A DNA stretch of 44,738 bases from Bacteroidales bacterium (GTDB taxonomy: Bacteria; Bacteroidota; Bacteroidia; Bacteroidales; PUMT01). Positions within the stretch are counted from its first letter, which is position 1. Each line of letters starts with the position of its first letter. The position numbers and the translations under genes were made by a program. The notes below the pieces were generated by a model. The model did not search any database, was not told the DNA's origin, and saw only the letters and a list, made by a program, of their open reading frames with translations. The stretch is from contig SLPB01000060.1 in assembly GCA_007132225.1 (NCBI GenBank), positions 1 to 44,738 of the forward strand. The letters are read 5' to 3'. This document shows, in pieces, positions 17,363 to 26,931 of the stretch.

Positions 17363-18688
17363 TTAGTGAAATATCTCAACCATTAGAATATCTTTTGTTC
17401 TCTCAGTAATTTTGAAGCGATCGTCAATACGGTGGCCCGTTATCCAGACAATCTTGTTTCCTGATGTAAGCAGCCAGATTTTCTCCTTTTCTATAAGCGA
17501 AAATTTGTTGTCTATAAAAAAGTCACTTAGCTTTTTAAGTCCATTCATTCCCAGTGGTTGAAAATAATCTCCTTTTTGCCATTTTCTCAATAAAAGGGGG
17601 AAATGAAGCACATTGAGATCCAGGCATGCAATTTCAGGATCTGCAGGTATCCTGAAACCACTGAACATCTCCATTTTGGAGATTTTAAGTTTCAGGGGCT
17701 CATGCAGTTCAGTGGTCTCTTCTTCAATATAATACCGGCTCACGGCCTCATGCTGTAATGGTCTGATAATTAGGGACTCCCTGTCTTTAACAAGCTTATG
17801 GGTGGAAGAATAGAACTGCTTGCCGGAAGGGCCTTTTAAAGAAATAATTATATCAGGTATCATTTCCCTGGGGAAATTCCAGTTCTTCAGAAACTCATAA
17901 AGATAGGAGGGAAGGGGGTTCAGTGAAAGAAGTGATTTAATATTCAACCTGAATTCATTGTCGGTTTCAGTACATAATTCATTAAACTTATTCTTAACTG
18001 CTTCATTAAAAACAATTTCAACATCTTTCAATCTGCAAGCTGTACTGTACAGGTTTTTTACAAATGAATCTGATATTTTTTCAAATTCCGGGATGATCCT
18101 GTGTCTTATTCTGTTACGTTTATACTTTATGTCAATGTTGCTGGAATCTTCCCGGAAGGTCACCTTGTGTTTTATTGCATGCCTGGTGATATCAATTCTC
18201 TCTGCAAATAAAAGTGGGCGTATTATATTTCCTCTCTTTTCCTTTATACCTGTCAGTCCCCTGATACCAGTTCCCCTTATAATATTAATAAGCATAGTTT
18301 CGGCGAGATCATTTTTATTATGCGCTATTGCAACAGATAGATATCCGTTTTCACTTATCAGCTGGTTGAACCAGGTGTACCTCAATTCACGCGCTGCCAT
18401 TTGCAGGGATATTCCCCGTTCTTGTGAATAATTGACAGTATCAAACTTTTTGAAATGCAGATGAATGTTGTTTTTTATGCATTCCTGAGCAACAAAATAC
18501 TGGTCCTGATCCGATTCTTCTCCGCGAAGGTTAAAATTGCAATGGGCAGCTGCAAATGGATAATCTGTTTCAAGAAACAGATTAAACATTACCATTGAGT
18601 CCACTCCTCCGCTTATGCCAAGCAGAATCTTGCCGGGTCTGTCAATAAGGTCCCCGGCTTTAACGAAATCAGAAAAACGTTTATACAT
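17363..18688 (-). CDS. tilS: tRNA(Ile)-lysidine synthase
   Basis: This 441-aa enzyme adds lysine to C34 of the tRNA-Ile CAU anticodon, changing it to read AUA. The PP-loop LLGISGGVDSMVMF lies near residues 22-35. Further family motifs are HCNFNLRGEESD, IAHNKNDLAETMLIN and the FREDSSN region. The C-terminal third matches the TilS substrate-binding domains. The gene stands alone on the minus strand, with an 86-bp gap to the HD protein on its other side. Confidence 0.95.
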   Translation of the reverse strand: MYKRFSDFVKAGDLIDRPGKILLGISGGVDSMVMFNLFLETDYPFAAAHCNFNLRGEESDQDQYFVAQECIKNNIHLHFKKFDTVNYSQERGISLQMAARELRYTWFNQLISENGYLSVAIAHNKNDLAETMLINIIRGTGIRGLTGIKEKRGNIIRPLLFAERIDITRHAIKHKVTFREDSSNIDIKYKRNRIRHRIIPEFEKISDSFVKNLYSTACRLKDVEIVFNEAVKNKFNELCTETDNEFRLNIKSLLSLNPLPSYLYEFLKNWNFPREMIPDIIISLKGPSGKQFYSSTHKLVKDRESLIIRPLQHEAVSRYYIEEETTELHEPLKLKISKMEMFSGFRIPADPEIACLDLNVLHFPLLLRKWQKGDYFQPLGMNGLKKLSDFFIDNKFSLIEKEKIWLLTSGNKIVWITGHRIDDRFKITERTKDILMVEIFH

Positions 18689-18774
18689 ATTGCAGCTATT
18701 TTATTGCAAGTTAATTAAAAATGTCCAGGCAATACTTCCCGGACCTGCACTATTAACAAACCTTGTTTTGCGAG

Positions 18775-19635
18775 TTATCGGTTAAAATTAAAAACTTCTC
18801 CGCGGCCTGGTTTAAGGTCATTGAAAAGAACAGTTGCAAATTCTTTTTTAACAGGGTTGCCGTCATTTATGATCGAACCGGCAAAATCCGGTATTCCCAT
18901 TTTTCCGTAATAAACATCCGTCATATATGATTCAAGTATTTGGGAGTTAAACTGACTTTTGTCTCTTGCAATTTGTTGTTTTTGCATTACCTGGTAAAAC
19001 TTAATTGCGTAGTGATACCTTGATCTGTGTTTAGCCAGGAACATTTCCGGAATCCAGTCCTGTGAGGAAATATGATTAAACCTGGAAGATAAGTTTTTTA
19101 TTACCCTGCCAGGGAGACTGGCAATTGATATTCCTCTTAACAGGTATATTTCCGCATATCTCAAAACACCTATAGCTCCGTATGCATCAATATCATCACA
19201 AATTGAAAGTAATTTGAGTGTACTGGTTTCCGAACTGGTGAGTGATGACATTTCCGGTTCCTTTTGGTCATGAAATTCAATGGCACTTAAGGCCTGATTA
19301 ACATTGGGAAAAACCATTTCCGGATTTTCTGCCAGGAAGTTTTGACATATCTTACGGCTCTCAACACCATGTTTCTCACTTAAGGTTATTGTCAATCCCG
19401 TATCATGAAAAAAAGCAGAGAGCATGAGCGGCATAACTTCATTACTGGAAAGATGTTCAAATATATAAGGTTCTGACAGAAGTAGTTCCCTTGTATAATA
19501 CCATACACGGAGATGATGAAGGTGATCATGGGATGGCAGGTGGTGCCCTGCAAAGTGTGCCCTGCAATGATCAAAAAGAACCGGCATATGTTTTCTTTCC
19601 AGTTCCACGATAATTTTTTTGTTAGCTGGGGTCAT
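18775..19635 (-). CDS. HD domain phosphohydrolase-like protein
   Basis: This 286-aa soluble protein has HD-superfamily metal ligands: His residues in SHDHLHHLRVWYY near residues 34-46, the HD pair in SAFFHDTGLT, and Asp residues in SICDDIDAYG. HD proteins hydrolyse phosphate esters of nucleotides or cyclic dinucleotides; the substrate here is unknown. The region after about 170 does not match a family I recognise. Its start lies close behind the terminator of the upstream HTH gene, so it probably has its own promoter or relies on read-through. Confidence 0.8.
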   Translation of the reverse strand: MTPANKKIIVELERKHMPVLFDHCRAHFAGHHLPSHDHLHHLRVWYYTRELLLSEPYIFEHLSSNEVMPLMLSAFFHDTGLTITLSEKHGVESRKICQNFLAENPEMVFPNVNQALSAIEFHDQKEPEMSSLTSSETSTLKLLSICDDIDAYGAIGVLRYAEIYLLRGISIASLPGRVIKNLSSRFNHISSQDWIPEMFLAKHRSRYHYAIKFYQVMQKQQIARDKSQFNSQILESYMTDVYYGKMGIPDFAGSIINDGNPVKKEFATVLFNDLKPGRGEVFNFNR

Positions 19636-19644
19636 GACACAAAA

Positions 19645-19675
19645 TAAAAAAAGCAGAAAAGAATTCTTTTCTGCT
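19645..19675 (-). terminator. Terminator from a perfect 24-bp palindrome
   Basis: AGCAGAAAAGAATTCTTTTCTGCT (19652-19675) is a perfect palindrome. On the minus strand it is followed by a run of T (complement of AAAATAAAAAA), fitting a rho-independent terminator of the 83-aa HTH gene. It lies just upstream of the HD gene start at 19635. Confidence 0.85.
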
Positions 19676-19698
19676 GGTATAACATATAGTTGCCGGAT

Positions 19699-19950
19699 TT
19701 AGTTTACTCCCTCTTTTTCAAGAATTTTTTTTGCCATGTTCAATATTGTGGTATCATCCAGTACAACTATTCCTCCGTTAGGGCCTTTTTCCAGATGGAT
19801 GCCAACAGTCTCACCCTGATCATAATTGGCTCCGCCAAAATAATTCCTGACTGTTTCAACGTCCAGATTCAATTCATCCGCTATTTTGCTAATGCTTCCA
19901 TCTGGCAGACTGTCCTTGATTTTTCGAAGTTCATTGAATGTTATTGTCAT
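19699..19950 (-). CDS. Small HTH-type DNA-binding-like protein (83 aa)
   Basis: This 83-aa protein has a likely helix-turn-helix at about 18-39 (GSISKIADELNLDVETVRNYF) and a Gly-rich hairpin (HLEKGPNGGIVVLDD). I recognise it as a small protein found across Bacteroidota, without an established function. It lies 94 bp after the NfeD gene on the same strand and ends at a strong terminator. DNA binding is inferred from the HTH only. Confidence 0.75.
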   Translation of the reverse strand: MTITFNELRKIKDSLPDGSISKIADELNLDVETVRNYFGGANYDQGETVGIHLEKGPNGGIVVLDDTTILNMAKKILEKEGVN

Positions 19951-20044
19951 ATCATTATGTTATTTGGGTTAATAATTTGTGAAATCTGAATCATAAAAGT
20001 AATAATTTTGTTTATAGATTCATGTTTAACGAAGATATTAATAA

Positions 20045-21571
20045 TTATAATTCTTTTACCACATAAACCTGACCGGTTTCAAATTTAACAACCTTAACTT
20101 TTTCACCTTTATCGATAAATCCGGTAAGTGATTTAGCATCATATTGTTCAAAGTCTATTTCAACCCGGCCCGAAGGTCTGAGCGATGTTGCCGCTATGCC
20201 TGACTGGCCGGTAAGTTCATTAAATTTATAATCAAAACTGGTATAGCCTTCACTCTTATTCTGTGCTGAGCTCAGAACCAGGTGTGAGAACATGCTTGTA
20301 TCCAGCAGCCTTCTGCTGAGGGATATCGAGCCTGCGAGTGCTACAAAGGCACTGAATATCACAAGGAACAGGGATTTAATGAAAGGTTCCAGTCCGGCAC
20401 CCTCAAACTCCCATACTATATTATCTATCATGGCCAGGGTAAGCCCGGTTACCATAAGTGCAATGCCGGCGATGCCGGCAACGCCAAATCCGGGTATAGC
20501 AAATATTTCAACCATAAGCAGGATAATGCCAAGAATAAAGAGAACTATTTCCCAGTTTTGCGCAATACCTTCAAGATAGAGCGGCGCAAAATAAAGAACA
20601 GCTGCGAGAAATGCCGCAACGAGCGGAAAGCCTATTCCCGGAGTTTGAAGTTCAAAGTAGAGGCCTCCTATAATGATCATAATCAAGAGACTCTGGAATA
20701 CCGGATGGATAAGGAAACCTATGATCGCTTCCGTTGTGGTCAGGACATATTCTACAATACGGTAATCTTCTATTCCTGCATTTGCCAGCACTTCAGGAAT
20801 ACTTGTTGCAAACCCTTCGGAATAGCCTACCTTAATTGCTTCCTCACTGGTAAGAGTAAGTACTTTGCCTGAATCAATTATCCCGGGAATATATGTGGTG
20901 GGGTCGACCATTGCCTCGGCAATAAGGGGATCACGGTGCCACTTTACAATAGTATCATTTTCAATTACCAGGGTATCCCTGCCATGTGATTCTGCTGTTG
21001 CCCGCATGGCTGCCCTCATAAATGACTGGAACTTATCGGGCACCTCTGCTCCAGTGGCATCGACAACGGTGGCTGCTCCAATGCTTCCCCCGGGCCGCAT
21101 ATATATCTGCTGCGCTGCTATTGCTATGAGTGCCCCTGCCGAAATAGCATTATTATCAACATATACAATAACGGGAATTTCGGAGTTTAGTATTTTGGTG
21201 CGGATTGAATCGGCTACCTGTACCAATCCTCCATATGTGTTCATATGAATAAGTATATAGTCGGCATCCATTTCTGCTGCCTCCTGAAAACTTTGCCGGG
21301 TTTGGCGCCACAGAGCGGGGCCAACATCAGTTTTCATATCAAATTTGTAGACCAGGTTTTTATGTGGAGCTATGGTATCGGCTTCAACAGCGATGGTGTC
21401 GGAATTAACAGGGTTATTATTATAATCGGGAGATAAACTGTTACCTGAAACAGATGAGCTGCTTTTGTAAAGAGCATCGTTTATACTATTGGCTAAAACA
21501 GTATTGTAAGACACCATCAGGCAAATTAGCAATTTTAAAATGAACTTGCCAGAATATTTAGTTTTTATCAT
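20045..21571 (-). CDS. NfeD family membrane serine protease (long form)
   Basis: This 508-aa protein has a signal peptide, an N-terminal ClpP/SppA-like serine protease domain, a multi-spanning middle and a C-terminal OB-fold NfeD domain (about 430-508). The likely catalytic Ser144 is in NNAISAGALIAIAA; a candidate Lys lies in VPDKFQSFMRAAMRA. Family members cleave membrane proteins such as stomatin-type partners. No stomatin/SPFH gene is adjacent here, which is a common neighbour. The 83-aa HTH gene lies downstream on the same strand. It acts in the inner membrane and periplasm. Confidence 0.92.
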   Translation of the reverse strand: MIKTKYSGKFILKLLICLMVSYNTVLANSINDALYKSSSSVSGNSLSPDYNNNPVNSDTIAVEADTIAPHKNLVYKFDMKTDVGPALWRQTRQSFQEAAEMDADYILIHMNTYGGLVQVADSIRTKILNSEIPVIVYVDNNAISAGALIAIAAQQIYMRPGGSIGAATVVDATGAEVPDKFQSFMRAAMRATAESHGRDTLVIENDTIVKWHRDPLIAEAMVDPTTYIPGIIDSGKVLTLTSEEAIKVGYSEGFATSIPEVLANAGIEDYRIVEYVLTTTEAIIGFLIHPVFQSLLIMIIIGGLYFELQTPGIGFPLVAAFLAAVLYFAPLYLEGIAQNWEIVLFILGIILLMVEIFAIPGFGVAGIAGIALMVTGLTLAMIDNIVWEFEGAGLEPFIKSLFLVIFSAFVALAGSISLSRRLLDTSMFSHLVLSSAQNKSEGYTSFDYKFNELTGQSGIAATSLRPSGRVEIDFEQYDAKSLTGFIDKGEKVKVVKFETGQVYVVKEL

Positions 21572-21694
21572 TACTCTTTTAAACGAATTTTTTTTAAACG
21601 GATTGTTGCTGTCAGGTATGTTTTTTACAAAAATAACATAAATTATGATCGGTTCATAATTTAGTTTTAACTCATTTAAAGTCTTTATTTTTTT

Positions 21695-21702
21695 TACCTT
21701 TG
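21695..21702 (+). promoter_or_regulatory. Possible -7 element of purB (TACCTTTG)
   Basis: TACCTTTG matches TAnnTTTG and lies 27 nt upstream of the purB start. The -33 region (ATTTA near 21674) is weak. Confidence 0.5.
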
Positions 21703-21729
21703 CCCGTGTTAATTTAAATTATGTGAATA

Positions 21730-23079
21730 ATGGAGATTAGTATGCTTTCCGCAATATCACCTGTAGATGGAAGGTACCGGTTACAGGTTGACGAACTTGC
21801 CGTATTTTTTTCTGAATATGCATTAATAAGGTACCGTGTGTATATTGAGATAGAATACTTTATTGCCCTGTGTTCCATTCCCCTTCCGCAGCTGGAACAA
21901 ATAAGTAAGCAGCAGCAGGATGATATAAGAGAAATCTATGACCACTTTAAGCTTGAGGATGCTGAAAGAATAAAGGAAATAGAAAAAATAACCAATCACG
22001 ATGTTAAGGCTGTGGAATATTTTGTCAAAGAAGCCTTTGAGAAATATGGTCTTGATGATTATACTGAGTTTGTACATTTCGGTCTTACCAGTCAGGATAT
22101 AAACAACACAGCTGTTCCCCTTTCGTTGCGAAATGCAGTGCACCAGGTTTATTATCCTCTTATTGAACAATTAACTGATAAGCTGGGTGAGCTTCAGGAT
22201 GAATGGTCGGATATTGTCATGCTTGCACGGACCCATGGTCAGCCTGCATCTCCTACCAGGCTGGGCAAAGAAATAAAAGTGTTTCAGGAAAGAATAAATA
22301 TACAGTTAGGATTGCTTAAAGCGATTCCCTGTTCGGCAAAATTTGGAGGCGCAACAGGCAACTTCAATGCACATAATGCTGCATATCCCGCGATTGACTG
22401 GGCCGGGTTTGCCAATACTTTTGTGAATGAAACGCTCGGACTGGACCGCTCGCAGGTTACAACCCAAATAGAACATTATGATAATCTTGCCGCCAGCTTT
22501 GATAATCTTAAAAGGATAAACACAATACTTATTGATCTTTGCAGGGATATGTGGACCTATATTTCACTGGACTATTTTAAACAATCCATAAAGAAGGGAG
22601 AGGTTGGCTCATCGGCAATGCCGCATAAAGTGAATCCCATTGATTTTGAGAATGCCGAGGGCAATCTTGGCATAGCCAATGCCCTTTTTGAACATTTATC
22701 TTCCAAGTTGCCGGTTTCCAGGCTTCAGCGTGATCTGACCGATTCTACTACACTTCGTAATATTGGGGTTCCCCTGGCTCATACTGTTATTTCAGTAAAA
22801 TCAATTATCAGGGGCCTGGGCAAAATAAAGGTTAACAGAACAGTTATTGATTCTGATCTTGAGAATAACTGGATTGTTATATCTGAAGCCGTGCAAACCA
22901 TATTACGGAGAGAAGGGTACCCCGAACCTTATGAGGTGCTTAAAAATCTTACCAGGACAGGGAAAAAGATCAATCAGAAAGATTTTATTGAGTTTATTGA
23001 CTCTATCGATATTGACGACAAAGTCAGGGCTGAATTAAAATCCATTACTCCCTTCAATTACACTGGAATAGAATTATAA
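21730..23079 (+). CDS. purB: Adenylosuccinate lyase
   Basis: This 449-aa enzyme of purine synthesis releases fumarate from SAICAR and adenylosuccinate. The start MEISMLSAISPVDGRY aligns with the known N-terminus of the long PurB type (as in E. coli). The active-site signature SSAMPHKVNPIDFENAEGN is near residues 295-313, and FVHFGLTSQDINNTA precedes it. It is cytoplasmic. The ABC transporter gene follows 22 bp downstream and may be co-transcribed. Confidence 0.96.
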   Translation: MEISMLSAISPVDGRYRLQVDELAVFFSEYALIRYRVYIEIEYFIALCSIPLPQLEQISKQQQDDIREIYDHFKLEDAERIKEIEKITNHDVKAVEYFVKEAFEKYGLDDYTEFVHFGLTSQDINNTAVPLSLRNAVHQVYYPLIEQLTDKLGELQDEWSDIVMLARTHGQPASPTRLGKEIKVFQERINIQLGLLKAIPCSAKFGGATGNFNAHNAAYPAIDWAGFANTFVNETLGLDRSQVTTQIEHYDNLAASFDNLKRINTILIDLCRDMWTYISLDYFKQSIKKGEVGSSAMPHKVNPIDFENAEGNLGIANALFEHLSSKLPVSRLQRDLTDSTTLRNIGVPLAHTVISVKSIIRGLGKIKVNRTVIDSDLENNWIVISEAVQTILRREGYPEPYEVLKNLTRTGKKINQKDFIEFIDSIDIDDKVRAELKSITPFNYTGIEL

Positions 23080-23101
23080 GTATCAGCTATTAATCTAATT
23101 A

Positions 23102-24928
23102 ATGAAAAATATCGGGAAGATATTAAAATTTATTGTTCCTTACTGGAGAAAAGGATCACTGAATATACTGCTTAATCTTTTGTCTGCCGTTTTTGCTCTC
23201 TTCTCTGTCACAATGGCCATTCCCTTTTTGGGGATTTTGTTTCAAAACGAACCGGCAATAACCACTGTCGGGGAATTTGAGTATACTCTTGAATCTGCAC
23301 GAGAGCATTTTAATTACTTTATAAGTCAGATGATCCATACCCAGGGCCCCACCCGGGCGCTGATGTTCCTTAGCCTGCTTATTATAGGCATGTCTTTTTT
23401 AAAAAACCTTTCCCATTATCTTGCTATGTATTTCCTTGCACCTATAAGGAATGGTGTTGTAAAGGATATCCGTAATCAGGTTTATGATAAGATTATGGTA
23501 CTGCCTCTTTCTTACTTCTCCGAAACCAGGAAGGGAGATGTTATTGCAAGAATGACAGGTGATGTGCAGGAAATTGAAAATTCTATTGTAAGTTCTCTGG
23601 AAATGCTTTTCAGGGACCCGTTTCAGATTGTAATTTATCTTGGGGCTCTGTTTTATATGAGTACATCACTTACCCTGTTTGTCATGTTGCTGTTACCTAT
23701 AAGTGGATTTGTAATAGGCAGGCTGGGCAGAACCCTGAAGCATACTTCACTGAAAGGCCAGAAAAAAATGGGAGTCCTCCTCTCCATGATAGAGGAGACA
23801 CTGGGTGGATTAAGGATAATTAAGGCATTCAATGCAGAGAGTATGATGAGAAAGCGTTTTCAGAATTCTAATTCCCTGTATACCAACATAATGATCAGGA
23901 TGCAAAGAAGGCGTTCCCTTGCCAGTCCTGTCAGTGAATTCCTGGGCACCACGGTTATGATAATCATTATGGTTTACGGAGCGACCCTGGTGCTTGCTGA
24001 AGCAGGAGATCTGAACTCGCAGGAATTTATAGGTTATCTTATGCTTTTTTATCTTATTATTGCCCCTTCCAAATCCTTCTCCGGTGCAATGTATAATATT
24101 CAGAAAGGGCTTGCATCTGTAGAAAGGGTTCAGGATGTTTTGCATGCAACCAACAATATTACCGACAGGCCGGGAGCACTGCCAATAAAAGATTTTACCA
24201 AATCAATTGAATATCAGAATGTCTCTTTCAGCTATGATCATTTTGAGGTCCTTAAAGATATTAACCTGGTCATTCAGAAGGGAAAATCAATTGCACTTGT
24301 AGGGCAGTCCGGTTCAGGAAAATCGACACTTGCGGATCTTCTTCCCAGGTTCTATGATGTTTATAAGGGAGATATTCTTATTGACGGAGTATCAATTAAG
24401 GATTACAAGATAAAGGATGTCCGCGGACTTATGGGAAATGTTAACCAGGATCCTATCCTTTTCAATGATTCGTTTTATAATAATATAGCTTTTGGTGTTG
24501 AAAACACTTCTCACGAAGCTGTTGTTGCTGCAGCAAAGGTTGCAAACGCACATGAATTTATCAACGCTTCCCGGCACGGATATGATACGAAAATAGGGGA
24601 CAGGGGCAGTAAACTTTCAGGCGGACAAAGACAGAGGGTAAGTATCGCAAGGGCAGTGCTGAAAAACCCGCCGATACTGATTCTTGATGAGGCAACCTCA
24701 GCTTTGGATACCGAGTCTGAAAGGCTGGTGCAGGATGCATTATTCAAACTTATGAAGAACAGGACATCTTTGGTTATTGCCCACCGCCTCTCTACCATTC
24801 AGTTTGCCGATGAGATTTGTGTCCTTCATGAAGGAAGGATTGTTGAAAGAGGGAAACACAGCATGCTGTTAAAAAAGGACGGCTATTATCGTAAGTTGCA
24901 TGATATGCAACTTTTTGCATCCGGATAA
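23102..24928 (+). CDS. ABC exporter, fused permease and ATPase (MsbA-like)
   Basis: This 608-aa half-transporter has six N-terminal membrane segments (about 1-340) and a C-terminal ATPase. The Walker A is GQSGSGKST near residue 401, the signature LSGGQRQRVS near 504, and the Walker B with D-loop is ILILDEATSALD. The switch is IAHRLST. This layout fits MsbA-type lipid or drug exporters. The neighbouring glycosyltransferase makes a role in envelope lipid or polysaccharide export plausible, but this is inference. It acts in the inner membrane as a homodimer. Confidence 0.92.
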   Translation: MKNIGKILKFIVPYWRKGSLNILLNLLSAVFALFSVTMAIPFLGILFQNEPAITTVGEFEYTLESAREHFNYFISQMIHTQGPTRALMFLSLLIIGMSFLKNLSHYLAMYFLAPIRNGVVKDIRNQVYDKIMVLPLSYFSETRKGDVIARMTGDVQEIENSIVSSLEMLFRDPFQIVIYLGALFYMSTSLTLFVMLLLPISGFVIGRLGRTLKHTSLKGQKKMGVLLSMIEETLGGLRIIKAFNAESMMRKRFQNSNSLYTNIMIRMQRRRSLASPVSEFLGTTVMIIIMVYGATLVLAEAGDLNSQEFIGYLMLFYLIIAPSKSFSGAMYNIQKGLASVERVQDVLHATNNITDRPGALPIKDFTKSIEYQNVSFSYDHFEVLKDINLVIQKGKSIALVGQSGSGKSTLADLLPRFYDVYKGDILIDGVSIKDYKIKDVRGLMGNVNQDPILFNDSFYNNIAFGVENTSHEAVVAAAKVANAHEFINASRHGYDTKIGDRGSKLSGGQRQRVSIARAVLKNPPILILDEATSALDTESERLVQDALFKLMKNRTSLVIAHRLSTIQFADEICVLHEGRIVERGKHSMLLKKDGYYRKLHDMQLFASG

Positions 24929-24971
24929 TATATCATTCAAACTCAGTTTAAACGGATAAAAGAGCAGGTTT

Positions 24972-24998
24972 TTGCTAACTATACTTTATACGAATGAA
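24972..24998 (+). repeat. 27-bp repeat, copy 1 (leader and start codon of the glycosyltransferase)
   Basis: TTGCTAACTATACTTTATAC plus CGAATGAA is identical to the last 27 bases of the window. It spans 22 nt upstream of the ATG at 24994 and the first 5 coding nt. Confidence 0.95.
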
Positions 24999-25959
24999 AA
25001 TCAGTGGTTTTACAATGGGAAAGAATATAAGCAAGCTGTATTATCCCATGAAGGAATCTGTGTTGTCAATACTGCCTCTTGTTGATGAATTTATTGTTGT
25101 CCTGGGGGACAGTGATCCTGGTGATACCACCCGCGGAGAACTTGAAAGCATAGGCAGTGATAAAATAAAAATAATTGACTCCGTGTGGGATACCGGAAAA
25201 TATAGCTCCGGTACCATCTATGCCCAGCAGACGCATTTAGCCAAGAAGCATTGTTCGGGGGACTGGCTTTTTTACATTCAGGCGGATGAGGTTGTTCACG
25301 AAAAATTCCTCCCTGTAATAAAACAAAGATGTGAGGATTTGCTCCATGACAGGGAGGTTGACGGACTGCTTTTTAAATATCTTCATTTCTGGGGTGACTA
25401 TTGGCATTTCCATGAATCCCACGGATGGTACCGTAATGAAATTCGCATAATACGTAATGATCGCGATATAATTCCGTGGCGGGATGCCCAGTCTTTTCGG
25501 AAAATTCCGGATTTTGATGGTATAAGCTACAATCAGAAAGCCGGAACATTTAAACTGAAGGTCGCCGAAGTGGATGCATATATATATCATTACGGATGGG
25601 TTCGGCCCCCACGCTATATGAAAAGCAAATCGATTGTTTTTAATTCCCACTACAATAAAAAACAACAGTCCGGTATACCTTCAGAGCGCAAGTTAAAGAA
25701 AATGACATTTGACTATGGAGTGTTAAACAACCTCCCCGTTTTCCAGGGAAGTCATCCTTCGGTTATGAAAGATAAGATTGCTGAATTTGACTGGGGAGAC
25801 CAGCTTCAGTATAGCGGGAAAAGGAACCGCAACAGAGCCCCTCACAAACATGAAAAACTACGTTACCGGGTTTTGTCGTTTATTGAAAAGTATTTGTTAT
25901 TCGGTACTCCTGTAGGCGAATTCAAAAACTATAAGCTGATCAGGAAAGCACCGGCATAA
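24994..25959 (+). CDS. GT2-like glycosyltransferase
   Basis: This 321-aa cytoplasmic or membrane-associated protein resembles family 2 glycosyltransferases. The N-terminal half has PLVDEFIVVLGDSDPGDTTR near residues 29-48 and FYIQADEVVHE near 92-102, which is the DxD-like acceptor/metal region. The C-terminal half has several conserved aromatic and basic residues but no membrane helix. The sugar and acceptor are not predictable. It follows the ABC exporter by 65 bp on the same strand. Its leader and start codon are repeated at the window's right end. Confidence 0.82.
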   Translation: MKISGFTMGKNISKLYYPMKESVLSILPLVDEFIVVLGDSDPGDTTRGELESIGSDKIKIIDSVWDTGKYSSGTIYAQQTHLAKKHCSGDWLFYIQADEVVHEKFLPVIKQRCEDLLHDREVDGLLFKYLHFWGDYWHFHESHGWYRNEIRIIRNDRDIIPWRDAQSFRKIPDFDGISYNQKAGTFKLKVAEVDAYIYHYGWVRPPRYMKSKSIVFNSHYNKKQQSGIPSERKLKKMTFDYGVLNNLPVFQGSHPSVMKDKIAEFDWGDQLQYSGKRNRNRAPHKHEKLRYRVLSFIEKYLLFGTPVGEFKNYKLIRKAPA

Positions 25960-25992
25960 AGGTTTATTCACAAAACTGACATCTAATTAACC

Positions 25993-26898
25993 ATGGATCG
26001 TTCTACGGTTTTATTAGCTTTAGCATTTGTGCTACTCTGGAATTCCGGGTTCATAGGGGCAGAACTTGGGTTACCCTTTACCGGACCTTTTACCCTGCTT
26101 TTCTGGCGTTACCTGGCACTTTCCCTTATACTTGCGATATATCTGCTCATGCGCAAGCGTTTTCGTTGGGTGGGAGTGAGGACCGCTTCAAAAAATATGA
26201 CAGTTGGTATTTTGGCACACGGGGTATGGCTGATTTGTGTACTCCTGGCTTTGAACCAGAATGTGCCGGCAGGGATAGTGGCCCTGGTGGTAGCCTTGCA
26301 ACCCCTGGCAACCGGAGCTTTTTCCGGAATTGTAACCGGAGAACACACGCCTCTTCGCAGGTGGCTTGGACTGATAATCGGATTTACCGGAGTTGCCTTA
26401 ACAATACTCAGCAGGATTGATTTTTCAGATACCGGGTCTGTTTTTGGGTACTTAATTCCTTTAGGTTCTGTTATAGCCATAACGTTAGCCAGTTTGATCC
26501 AAAGAAGGACCGAGCTAAAAGAGGAACAGCAAAAAATTCCTGTTGACCTGACCTTGTTTTACCAGAGCCTGGGTACTGCGATAGTTTTAACCTTCCCGGC
26601 TATATTTATAGAAAACCTTGAGACTCAATGGCCGGTTGAATTTATTCTTACCATGCTATGGCTTATTTTCGCAGTTTCCGTGGGCGCTTATGCTTTCATG
26701 TGGATGCTGATCAAAAGGATTGATGCTACAAGGGTGGCCAGTTTATTTTATCTGGGTCCCCCGGTAACAATGATTATGGCCTGGATAGCATTTGGGGATA
26801 TACTCCAGCTGATGGATATTATAGGGCTCATCGTGGTGTTGGCAGGGGTGTTGATTACTCAACTCAATTTCAAAAAGCTTTTATTCAGCAGCACCTGA
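25993..26898 (+). CDS. EamA/DMT family transporter
   Basis: This 301-aa membrane protein has about ten hydrophobic segments in two EamA repeats, as in the drug/metabolite transporter superfamily. The N-terminal LLWNSGFIGAELGL and the second-half GPPVTMIMAWIAFGD are typical. DMT proteins export amino acids or other metabolites; the substrate is unknown. It begins 33 bp after the glycosyltransferase. The last codons form the left arm of a 16-bp inverted repeat that acts as a shared terminator with the tRNA genes. Confidence 0.9.
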   Translation: MDRSTVLLALAFVLLWNSGFIGAELGLPFTGPFTLLFWRYLALSLILAIYLLMRKRFRWVGVRTASKNMTVGILAHGVWLICVLLALNQNVPAGIVALVVALQPLATGAFSGIVTGEHTPLRRWLGLIIGFTGVALTILSRIDFSDTGSVFGYLIPLGSVIAITLASLIQRRTELKEEQQKIPVDLTLFYQSLGTAIVLTFPAIFIENLETQWPVEFILTMLWLIFAVSVGAYAFMWMLIKRIDATRVASLFYLGPPVTMIMAWIAFGDILQLMDIIGLIVVLAGVLITQLNFKKLLFSST

Positions 26899-26920
26899 TC
26901 GATCCTGCTGAATAAAAGCT
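26876..26920. terminator. Bidirectional terminator formed partly from coding sequence
   Basis: AGCTTTTATTCAGCAG (26876-26891) and CTGCTGAATAAAAGCT (26905-26920) are perfect 16-bp reverse complements with a 13-nt loop holding the stop codon of the DMT gene. T-rich sequence follows on both strands, so it probably ends both the transporter and the tRNA-Ser transcript. Confidence 0.85.
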
Positions 26921-26931
26921 AGTAATTTTTA

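Noticed and set aside
24972-24998. loxP-like or sequencing-linker sequence
   Set aside because: It shares only the short string TATACGAA with loxP and lacks its inverted arms.
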